Assembly: GCA_027031145.1 (NCBI GenBank)
Contig: JALVEG010000120.1
Span: 1 to 15,023 of the forward strand
DNA: 15,023 nt
Direction of reading: 5' to 3'
DNA from: Saprospiraceae bacterium
GTDB lineage: Bacteria > Bacteroidota > Bacteroidia > Chitinophagales > Saprospiraceae
The translations under genes and the position numbers were made by a program. The notes below the pieces were generated by a model. That model had not been told where the DNA came from. It saw only the letters and a list, made by a program, of their open reading frames with translations, and did no database searches. Positions 7,841 through 13,523 of the stretch are shown here, piece by piece. Each line of letters opens with the position of its first letter. Position 1 is the first letter of the stretch.

Positions 7841-7912
7841 ACAAAAGATTTGATGATTATCTAATTTTGTATTTTAGAAAAAAATCAGAAGGAAGTAAGA
7901 AAAAATATGTAA

Positions 7913-7921
7913 CAAGATAGG
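7913..7921 (+). repeat. Left target-site duplication of the MITE-like element
   Basis: CAAGATAGG, repeated exactly at 8027-8035. If the element is taken as 7922-8027 the duplication is the 8-bp AAGATAGG (7914-7921 and 8028-8035). If the right end is 8026 it is the full 9 bp. Confidence 0.72.
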
Positions 7922-8027
7922 AGGTGCATTTCATTTTTTCGCATTGCGGGTTGGGTTCTCCTTTATTTATCCCTTTGGGAGGAGTTAGAGGCAAGTATTG
8001 GAAAAAACGAAAAAATGAAATGCACCC
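7922..8027. mobile_element. MITE-like element with 19-bp perfect terminal inverted repeats
   Basis: GGTGCATTTCATTTTTTCG at 7923-7941 is matched by its exact reverse complement at 8008-8026. The outer bases 7922 (A) and 8027 (C) do not pair. The 66-nt interior encodes no protein and has a small TCCC-TTT-GGGA hairpin near 7970-7980. The sequence AAGATAGG occurs directly outside both ends, as expected for a transposition target duplication. With no transposase it is non-autonomous and would rely on a related insertion sequence elsewhere. Duplications of 8-9 bp are made by several families (for example IS1, IS1595, ISAs1), and I cannot choose among them. If transcribed, the arms would form a very stable hairpin. 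Confidence 0.75.
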
Positions 8028-8035
8028 AAGATAGG
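8027..8035 (+). repeat. Right target-site duplication of the MITE-like element
   Basis: CAAGATAGG, identical to 7913-7921 on the other side of the inverted-repeat element. The first C may be the terminal base of the element rather than part of the duplication. Confidence 0.72.
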
Positions 8036-8213
8036 TTAGCCGATATCGATGAGTAGAAAAAGTTCTTACTTTCTATTTTTTATTTGTTTATATTCGTTGT
8101 ATATGGAATTTTTTTAAAAATGTGATCAAAAAATTTATTACGCTAATTATTAGAACCAAACATATTATTAATTAATAAATTCATTAATTTTTTCAAGAGA
8201 ATTAGGAAAATAT

Positions 8214-8244
8214 TTTGAAAAACTGTTTTTTTTTCTAATTTTTG
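8214..8244 (+). promoter_or_regulatory. Promoter of tRNA-Ser
   Basis: TTTG at 8214-8217 (-33 type) is followed after 18 nt by TAATTTTTG at 8236-8244, a Bacteroidota -7 element with one extra base between TA and TTTG. It ends 24 nt before the mature 5' end of the tRNA, a sensible distance for a short precursor leader. Confidence 0.5.
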
Positions 8245-8268
8245 CGTTTACAATTATGGCGTTAATTG

Positions 8269-8356
8269 GGAGAGTTGGCCGAGTGGTCGAAGGCGCACGC
8301 CTGGAAAGTGTGTATACTCCAAAAGGGTATCAAGGGTTCGAATCCCTTACTCTCCG
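8269..8356 (+). tRNA. tRNA-Ser (anticodon GGA)
   Basis: The 88-nt sequence folds as a class II tRNA. The acceptor arm GGAGAGT (8269-8275) pairs with ACTCTCC (8349-8355) and a G discriminator base follows at 8356, as expected for serine. The D-arm region is TGGCCGAGTGGTCGAAGGC. The anticodon stem CACGC/GTGTG (one G-T pair) encloses the loop CTGGAAA with anticodon GGA at 8303-8305, which reads UCC and UCU codons. A long variable arm (about 8313-8328) precedes a T-arm containing GGTTCGAATCC. The CCA end is not encoded and must be added after transcription. The gene stands alone, between the MITE-like element and the exb operon. Confidence 0.97.
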
Positions 8357-8553
8357 CAGAAATAAAAAATAATAATTATTTATACAAAGGTATTTTTTTT
8401 ATTATTTTATCGATAAATTGTATTAGATTTTTAAAATTTTACAAGAAAATCATTAAAATTTCACTAAAAGTTTAAATATTTAAAATATAGTTTGTAATTT
8501 TAAATCTCAAAATTTATTTTTAATAAAATTCATTAATAGAAAACAAAGAAATT

Positions 8554-9270
8554 ATGCGAAAATTACTAGTATTTTTAGGAGTGTTTATCAGTACAGCTTA
8601 TATCAATGCTGTAAGTTTGATGGCTGCTGATGAGGTTTCAGCATTTCAAATTTTAAAAGAAAAATTTATTGAAGGGGACTGGAGGTTTATGAGTTTGGTT
8701 TTGGTTGTTTTGATACTGGGACTTGCTTTTAGTATTGAGCGTATCATTACATTGAATATTGCTACAGTTAATGTAAATAAATTATTACAGAATGTTGATG
8801 GCAAGTTAGCTGAAGGTGATATTGAAGGAGCTATGGAAATATGTAAAGCAACTCCGGGTCCGGCTGCGGCTGTTATTTTTGAAGGGTTAAAAAATTCAAA
8901 ATATGGTCCGGAAGCAGTTGAAAAATCTATTGTTTCATTTGGTTCTGTACAAATGGGGCATTTGGAAAAAGGATTGGTATGGATATCGTTGTTTATTGCT
9001 ATTGCACCGATGTTAGGATTCCTTGGAACCGTTATCGGTATGATTCAGGCGTTTGATAAGATCCAGCAGGTTGGTGATATTTCCCCAACAGTTGTTGCGG
9101 GAGGTATTAAAGTAGCTTTGTTGACAACAGTATTTGGTTTGGTTGTAGCTATTATTCTTCAGATATTTTATAATTATATTGTTACAAAGATTGACAGTAT
9201 AGTGATAAGCATGGAAGAAGCATCTATAACATTTCTTGATATGTTGATTGACAGAGGTGTATTTAAATAA
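8554..9270 (+). CDS. exbB: ExbB/TolQ/MotA-family proton channel subunit
   Basis: The 238-residue inner-membrane protein begins with a hydrophobic segment (about residues 3-25) that may be a signal peptide or extra helix. Three ExbB helices follow at about 48-68 (FMSLVLVVLILGLAFSIE), 135-160 (ISLFIAIAPMLGFLGTVIGM) and 183-208 (GGIKVALLTTVFGLVVAIIL). The APMLGFLGTVIGMI and ALLTTVFGLVVAI blocks, with their conserved threonines lining the proton path, are diagnostic. ExbB pentamers enclose ExbD dimers and convert proton flow into force on TonB for outer-membrane transport. It is first in a four-gene operon with gaps of 17, 6 and 27 nt. A possible promoter is TTTG (8491-8494), 20 nt, then TATTTTTA (8515-8522), whose last base departs from consensus. 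A TolQ role cannot be excluded. Confidence 0.92.
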   Translation: MRKLLVFLGVFISTAYINAVSLMAADEVSAFQILKEKFIEGDWRFMSLVLVVLILGLAFSIERIITLNIATVNVNKLLQNVDGKLAEGDIEGAMEICKATPGPAAAVIFEGLKNSKYGPEAVEKSIVSFGSVQMGHLEKGLVWISLFIAIAPMLGFLGTVIGMIQAFDKIQQVGDISPTVVAGGIKVALLTTVFGLVVAIILQIFYNYIVTKIDSIVISMEEASITFLDMLIDRGVFK

Positions 9271-9287
9271 TTGGAAAAAAACAAATT

Positions 9288-9785
9288 ATGATTAAAGCAT
9301 ATAATTTTTTAATGAAATACGGCAATCTTATTGCGATGATAGTTGCTGTACTCATTCTCGCGTTATTCTTAATCAATATCAATAGCGGTATGAATTCTAT
9401 GGGATTTGATTCAAGTACAAATCTAATAGATCACAAGGATAAAATTAATTTTTTCAATAATACCTTGTGGATTGCTATTTATATGATATTTATAGCTGCA
9501 ATTGTATGGATTTTGTTTGGATTGTATAATCTGATAATGAATCCAAAAGGATCAATGAAGTTTTTGATAAGTCTTATTGTCGTAGTTGTTTTGTATTTTG
9601 TTTTTTACAGTACTGCTACCGTTGAACAATCAGGAAGACTGGGAGAACTTTTATCTGATCCGGCATATCATGTTGATGCCAATATTACAAAGCATATTTC
9701 AGCCGGATTAAAAACCATGTTGAGTTTATTCGGACTTTCAATTTTATCATTGATAGTAAGTGAAGTTATTAGTTTCTTTAAATAA
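9288..9785 (+). CDS. Four-helix membrane protein of the Exb operon, function unknown
   Basis: I do not recognise a named family for this 165-residue protein. It has four clear hydrophobic helices: about residues 11-29 (GNLIAMIVAVLILALFLI), 56-79 (LWIAIYMIFIAAIVWILFGLY), 90-108 (FLISLIVVVVLYFVFY) and 141-163 (LSLFGLSILSLIVSEVI). The loop after helix 1 (residues about 30-54, including NSGMNSMGFDSSTN) and the one after helix 3 (109-138) are likely both on the same side, probably the periplasm. It sits 17 nt after exbB and 6 nt before the first exbD, so it is tightly embedded in the energy-coupling operon. A small membrane protein at this position is, as I recall, a recurring feature of Bacteroidota exb clusters. 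A role as an accessory subunit of the ExbBD motor is an inference from position. Confidence 0.85.
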   Translation: MIKAYNFLMKYGNLIAMIVAVLILALFLININSGMNSMGFDSSTNLIDHKDKINFFNNTLWIAIYMIFIAAIVWILFGLYNLIMNPKGSMKFLISLIVVVVLYFVFYSTATVEQSGRLGELLSDPAYHVDANITKHISAGLKTMLSLFGLSILSLIVSEVISFFK

Positions 9786-9791
9786 TATATT

Positions 9792-10346
9792 ATGGCTAGA
9801 AAAAGTGCAAAAGATAAAGTAAGCAATGAAGTGAATGCCGGTTCTATGGCCGATATTGCTTTCTTGCTTTTGATTTTCTTCCTTGTGACCACTACAATGG
9901 ATCAGGATAAAGGGCTTTTGGTGAAATTGCCACCTTGGTCCGAGGAAGCACCGGAAGCTAAAAAATTAAAAACAAGAAATGTTTTTTCAGTTTTGGTAAA
10001 TGCCAATGATGAATTGCTGGTAAGAGGTGAACCTGTTAATATCAATGTGTTGAGAGAGAAGGCTAAAGAGTTTATAAAAAATCCTCTGAAACTTGATAAT
10101 ATGTCAGAAAGCCCTAAAAAGGCTATTATTTCTTTGAAAAACGACAGGGGTACACATTATGCAAAATATCTTGCTGTATATAACGAATTGAAGGCTGCTT
10201 ATAATGAACTCAGGGATGAAGAAGCTATGAAACGATATGGTAAGAAAATGGAAGATTTGCCTAATGATAAACAAAAATTGATAATGAAGGATATACCATT
10301 GATTTTGTCAGAAGCTGAATCTACTAGTTTTGGTGAAGAAAAATAA
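9792..10346 (+). CDS. exbD: ExbD/TolR-family protein (first copy)
   Basis: The 184-residue product has the ExbD layout: a short positively charged cytoplasmic start (MARKSAKDK), one membrane helix at about 20-38 (ADIAFLLLIFFLVTTTM) and a periplasmic domain. Asp21 in SMADIAFLLL is the conserved proton-carrying aspartate. The periplasmic part is longer than in E. coli ExbD (141 residues), ending with a charged helical extension at about residues 120-184 (YAKYLAVYNELKAAYNELRDEEAMKRYGKKMEDL) of the kind seen in Bacteroidota ExbD proteins. It acts with ExbB to energise TonB or a Tol-like partner. It lies 6 nt after the four-helix membrane gene and 27 nt before a second, divergent exbD. Confidence 0.92.
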   Translation: MARKSAKDKVSNEVNAGSMADIAFLLLIFFLVTTTMDQDKGLLVKLPPWSEEAPEAKKLKTRNVFSVLVNANDELLVRGEPVNINVLREKAKEFIKNPLKLDNMSESPKKAIISLKNDRGTHYAKYLAVYNELKAAYNELRDEEAMKRYGKKMEDLPNDKQKLIMKDIPLILSEAESTSFGEEK

Positions 10347-10373
10347 AGGTATAATTTAATAAATAAATGAATT

Positions 10374-10853
10374 ATGGCAAAATTTGAAAAAAAACGGGGT
10401 AAAACAGCACCTGCTATTTCTACAGCATCATTACCTGATATTATATTCATGCTTTTGTTTTTCTTTATGACGGTAACCGTGATGAGGAATAGTGAATTGA
10501 AAGTTGATGTCAATATACCGGAAGCAACAGAATTGACAAAATTGGAAAAAAAATCTCTGGTGAATTTTATTTTTATCGGAGTTCCAAAATTACCTTTTCA
10601 AAAAGTCAGAGGAACAAGTCCTCAATTACAACTTGGTGATAAGTTTGCTGACATAGAAGAGATTCCTTTGTTTCTGGAAAAACACAGAATTAAGGTTCCT
10701 GAAAAACAAAGAGCAATGATTATTTCTTCTTTGAAGATAGATAAAGATGTAACAATGGGAATTGTTGCAGATGTAAAAGATCAGTTGAGGAAATCAGGTC
10801 AGTTGAAAGTGAATTATTCTGCTAAAAAAAGAGCAGGAAATAAATACAAATAG
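10374..10853 (+). CDS. exbD: ExbD/TolR-family protein (second copy)
   Basis: The 159-residue product has a basic N-terminus (MAKFEKKRGK), one membrane helix at about 21-39 (PDIIFMLLFFFMTVTVM) with the conserved proton-carrying Asp22, and a periplasmic domain ending in basic residues (SAKKRAGNKYK). It is clearly diverged from the first copy: TASLPDIIFML replaces GSMADIAFLLL, and the periplasmic domains show little visible similarity, so this is not a recent duplication. Tandem exbD genes are frequent in Bacteroidota, and the two may form a heterodimer inside the ExbB pentamer (inference). No tonB follows: a strong terminator ends the operon 20 nt after the stop codon. Confidence 0.92.
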   Translation: MAKFEKKRGKTAPAISTASLPDIIFMLLFFFMTVTVMRNSELKVDVNIPEATELTKLEKKSLVNFIFIGVPKLPFQKVRGTSPQLQLGDKFADIEEIPLFLEKHRIKVPEKQRAMIISSLKIDKDVTMGIVADVKDQLRKSGQLKVNYSAKKRAGNKYK

Positions 10854-10873
10854 AAGATATTTAAGTGTTGTAG

Positions 10874-10906
10874 AGAGGGTTGGTATCGTATCAACCCTCT
10901 TTTTTT
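10874..10906 (+). terminator. Intrinsic terminator of the exb operon
   Basis: AGAGGGTTG (10874-10882) pairs perfectly with CAACCCTCT (10892-10900), the loop side can extend by a few weak pairs, and seven T residues follow (10900-10906). This is a classic rho-independent terminator, 20 nt after the second exbD and 31 nt before the rpsA promoter, so it separates the two transcripts. Confidence 0.92.
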
Positions 10907-10937
10907 ATTGATTTTGAAAAATATTTTAATTAACGTC

Positions 10938-10967
10938 TTGTTTATTAAATATTTAATCTTACCTTTG
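10938..10967 (+). promoter_or_regulatory. Promoter of rpsA
   Basis: TTG at 10938-10940 (cTTG, three of four -33 bases) is followed by 19 nt and then TACCTTTG at 10960-10967, an exact TAnnTTTG -7 element followed by CA. This is the best promoter match in the window. Transcription would begin near 10972-10975, giving an rpsA leader of about 60-65 nt. Confidence 0.8.
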
Positions 10968-11000
10968 CACTCCAATTTGGAAAAATATTTTTTTAACCCC

Positions 11001-11018
11001 TTCCACACAAGAGTGGAA
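11001..11018 (+). promoter_or_regulatory. Hairpin in the rpsA 5' leader
   Basis: TTCCAC (11001-11006) and GTGGAA (11013-11018) form a perfect 6-bp stem with a 6-nt loop ACAAGA, 18 nt before the S1 start codon. S1 is known to repress its own translation through leader structure in gammaproteobacteria. A comparable role here is only a possibility raised by position. Confidence 0.4.
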
Positions 11019-11036
11019 TACAAACATGAACATACT

Positions 11037-13238
11037 ATGTCAGATGAAAAAAATCCTGTAGTTGAACAGGATGAAAACAATGTAAAAGCTGAAGAAACAG
11101 CTGTAGAAGAAGTGATACAAGTTGAAAAAGAAGTTGAAAAACACGATGATTTTGATTGGTCACTCGGAGCAAAAAACACATCTACTTACACTCCTGAAGA
11201 AAAAGAAAAATACTTAAAAGATTATGAAGATACATTGACTTCTCTAAGTGAGAATGAAATTGTAGAAGGAACTGTTAAAGCGATTATTGACGGTGATGTA
11301 ATTATCGACTTTAATACCAAATCCGATGGTATTTTATCTACTTCAGACTTTAGGGACAGACCTGATTTGAAACAGGGAGATAAAGTAAAAGTTTATATTG
11401 AGAGCCTTGAAGACGATAAAGGACAATTAATTTTATCCAGGAAAAAAGCTAAATTGCTTGAAGCTTGGGATGCGTTGGTGGATTCTTATGAAAATGGTAC
11501 AATATTAAAAGGTAATATTATAAGCAAAACCAAAGGTGGTCTCATAGTTGATTGCAACGGATTGGAAACATTCTTACCAGGATCTCAAATTGATATTAAA
11601 CCAATTATTGATTATGATCAATATGTAGGAAAAACAATGGAGTTTAAAGTGGTGAAGATTAATGAAGCTATCAAGAATGCTGTTGTTTCACATAAAGCTC
11701 TTATTGAAAGTGATATTGCCGAGCAAAGAGATGCAATAATTCAAGGTCTTGAAAAAGGACAGGTACTTGAAGGAGTTGTTAAGAATATAACTGATTTTGG
11801 TGCATTTATGGATCTTGGAGGTGTTGACGGATTATTGTATATAACAGATATATCATGGGGTAGAATTTCACATCCTAGTGAAGTCTTGGAACTCAATGAA
11901 AAGATTCAGGTAGTTGTTTTGGATTTTGATGAAAACAAAAAGAGAATTTCTTTAGGTTTGAAACAAATATTGCCTCATCCTTGGGATACATTGGATCCGG
12001 AAATCAAAGAGAATTCAATTGTAAGTGGTAAGATAGTCAACATTGAAGATTATGGTGCATTCCTTGAAATAATTCCCGGAGTGGAAGGTCTTATTCACGT
12101 ATCTGAAGTTACATGGAGCAATCAACCTGTCAATGCAAGAGAATATTTCAAACTTGGTCAGGAGTTCCAGGCAAAGGTTGTTACTATTGACAGAGATGAA
12201 AGAAAAATGTCTTTGAGTATTAAGCAAATGTCTGAAGATCCATGGACTAAAATAGATGAAAAATATCCTATTGGATCACGACATACAGGAGTTGTAAAGA
12301 ATTTGACACCTTATGGAGTTTTTGTTGAATTGGAAGAAGGAATTGGTGGAATGGTTCATATTTCGGATTTGTCATGGACAAAAAGATTTTCACATCCATC
12401 AGAATTCACAAAAGTTGGGGAAGATATTGATGTTGTTGTATTAGATATAAATAAAGACAGCAGAAAATTATCATTGGGTCATAAACAAATAGAAGAAAAT
12501 CCTTGGGATACATTTGAAAAAGTATTTCCTGAAGGATCATATCACGAAGGTGTTATTATCAAGAAAGATGACAAAGGAGCAATTGTACAACTTCCTTATG
12601 GTTTAGAAGCTTTTGCACCTGCCAGACATCTTAAGAAAGAGAATAATCAAATGCCTGAAGTTGATGAGACATTGACATTCAAAGTGATTGAATTCAATAG
12701 AGATGATAAGCGAATTATTGTTTCTCACAGAAAATATCTTGATGATATACAGCGTGAAGTTGAAGATACATTGCACAAGGAAAAGGCTAAAGAAAGAAAG
12801 AAAGTTGAAAAGGTTATCAATCAGCAAAAAGCAAGTATTGAAAGAACAACCTTGGGAGAATTGGATGCGTTTAGCCAGTTGAAGAATCAATTCAATGAAA
12901 ATGTAAAGGAAGAAGCTAAAAAGGAAGCAAAAGAAGCAAAAGAAGAGAAGAAAAAAGAAGTGCCGGTTGCTAAAGAAGTTGCCAAAACTGACGATTTGAA
13001 AAAGATCGAGGGTATTGGTCCAAAGATTGCCGGTATTTTGAATGAGGGTGGTATTGTTACTTTTGAAGATCTTGCAAATGCTGAAGTGGACAAACTAAAA
13101 GAGATTTTGAGTGAAGCCGGAAGCAGATACAAAATGCATGATCCTACAACCTGGCCTCAACAGGCAAAACTTGCAGCTGAGGGAAAATGGGATGAATTGA
13201 AAGAATTACAGGATAAGTTAGATGGAGGCAGATCATAA
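11037..13238 (+). CDS. rpsA: 30S ribosomal protein S1 with C-terminal helix-hairpin-helix tail
   Basis: I start this at ATG 11037 (MSDEKNPVVEQDENN), downstream of the promoter. The longer open frame back to 10908 would run through the promoter and is rejected. The 733-residue protein has an acidic N-terminus, then six S1 (OB-fold) domains at about 74-136, 154-221, 240-309, 325-396, 412-483 and 498-566. Domains 3 to 5 carry the strong GVVKN(I/L)T..G.F..L..G..GL.HISD pattern. A basic coiled stretch (about 570-650, rich in Glu, Lys and Ala) leads to a helix-hairpin-helix domain (LKKIEGIGPKIAGIL, about 654-668) ending MHDPTTWPQQAKLAAEGKW. S1 binds mRNA and delivers it to the 30S subunit. Standard six-domain S1 is about 560 residues, so the tail adds about 160. 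Similar tails occur on L21 of Bacteroidota (recalled). Confidence 0.95.
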   Translation: MSDEKNPVVEQDENNVKAEETAVEEVIQVEKEVEKHDDFDWSLGAKNTSTYTPEEKEKYLKDYEDTLTSLSENEIVEGTVKAIIDGDVIIDFNTKSDGILSTSDFRDRPDLKQGDKVKVYIESLEDDKGQLILSRKKAKLLEAWDALVDSYENGTILKGNIISKTKGGLIVDCNGLETFLPGSQIDIKPIIDYDQYVGKTMEFKVVKINEAIKNAVVSHKALIESDIAEQRDAIIQGLEKGQVLEGVVKNITDFGAFMDLGGVDGLLYITDISWGRISHPSEVLELNEKIQVVVLDFDENKKRISLGLKQILPHPWDTLDPEIKENSIVSGKIVNIEDYGAFLEIIPGVEGLIHVSEVTWSNQPVNAREYFKLGQEFQAKVVTIDRDERKMSLSIKQMSEDPWTKIDEKYPIGSRHTGVVKNLTPYGVFVELEEGIGGMVHISDLSWTKRFSHPSEFTKVGEDIDVVVLDINKDSRKLSLGHKQIEENPWDTFEKVFPEGSYHEGVIIKKDDKGAIVQLPYGLEAFAPARHLKKENNQMPEVDETLTFKVIEFNRDDKRIIVSHRKYLDDIQREVEDTLHKEKAKERKKVEKVINQQKASIERTTLGELDAFSQLKNQFNENVKEEAKKEAKEAKEEKKKEVPVAKEVAKTDDLKKIEGIGPKIAGILNEGGIVTFEDLANAEVDKLKEILSEAGSRYKMHDPTTWPQQAKLAAEGKWDELKELQDKLDGGRS

Positions 13239-13273
13239 TTTTATAATTATGTTAGTTTTCAAAAAAGCATTTT

Positions 13274-13304
13274 AGCCGGTTCATATATTGAACCGGCTTT
13301 TTTT
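13274..13304 (+). terminator. Intrinsic terminator of rpsA
   Basis: AGCCGGTTCA (13274-13283) pairs perfectly with TGAACCGGCT (13289-13298) across a TATAT loop and is followed by a run of seven T residues (13298-13304). It lies 35 nt after the rpsA stop. An A-run precedes the stem. Confidence 0.93.
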
Positions 13305-13370
13305 GTTTATAATAGGATAATTGTATCTACTCTTATGGAATTGTTTTTAAAGTACCCTATATGAGTAGTA

Positions 13371-13462
13371 AAGCATAATAATATTTTCAAAACTTTTTAT
13401 TTAGAACCCTTTCCTGTTTCCCTTAGAAGGGAAAAGATAATTGAGAAAATATTATTATGCTT
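13371..13462. repeat. 92-nt element with perfect 18-bp inverted arms, possible MITE
   Basis: AAGCATAATAATATTTTC (13371-13388) has its exact reverse complement at 13445-13462. The 56-nt interior contains a second hairpin, TTTCCCTT-AG-AAGGGAAA (13417-13434). Flanking GAGT (13363-13366) and ACTC (13465-13468) could extend the stem across a small internal loop. No direct target duplication is visible at the borders, so transposon origin is less certain than for 7922-8027, though size and layout are similar. It lies between the rpsA terminator and the deaminase-like gene, so it may instead be a structured RNA or regulatory hairpin. Confidence 0.6.
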
Positions 13463-13511
13463 CAACTCTAATTAATAAATTAAGCCACGTAAGTAGTTAC
13501 AAAAAAATTAA

Positions 13512-13519
13512 TATTTTTG
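13512..13519 (+). promoter_or_regulatory. TAnnTTTG -7 element before the deaminase-like gene
   Basis: TATTTTTG matches TAnnTTTG and ends 4 nt before the start codon. It lies inside a 9-bp inverted repeat, TTACAAAAA (13497-13505) / TTTTTGTAA (13514-13522), which could be an operator overlapping the promoter. No TTTG is visible at the -33 position. Confidence 0.4.
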
Positions 13520-13523
13520 TAAG

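Larger units (their letters stand above)
7811..8268. other. Intergenic region between the tatD-family gene and tRNA-Ser
   Basis: These 458 bases contain no credible gene. They hold the tatD-family promoter (about 7833-7863), an 8-9-bp duplicated target site flanking a MITE-like inverted-repeat element (7922-8027), about 180 bases of very AT-rich sequence in which I see only short AT palindromes, and the tRNA promoter (8214-8244). Confidence 0.8.

Noticed and set aside
7729..7920. Plus-strand open frame over the tatD-family start and upstream region
   Set aside because: Antisense shadow of the tatD-family gene running into intergenic DNA, with no domain and no promoter.
8266..8475. Plus-strand open frame covering the tRNA-Ser
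   Set aside because: The translated sequence comes from the tRNA itself, and the rest is AT-rich non-coding DNA.
10908..11036. N-terminal extension of S1 in the same open frame (43 residues)
   Set aside because: It runs through the -33 and -7 promoter elements and the leader hairpin. The S1 protein proper begins MSDEKN at 11037, and the extension shows no family similarity.
10814..11179. Minus-strand open frame across the exbD/rpsA junction
   Set aside because: It spans a strong terminator, the rpsA promoter and the start of S1. Its Ser/Phe-rich translation is typical of the antisense of acidic and Lys-rich coding DNA.
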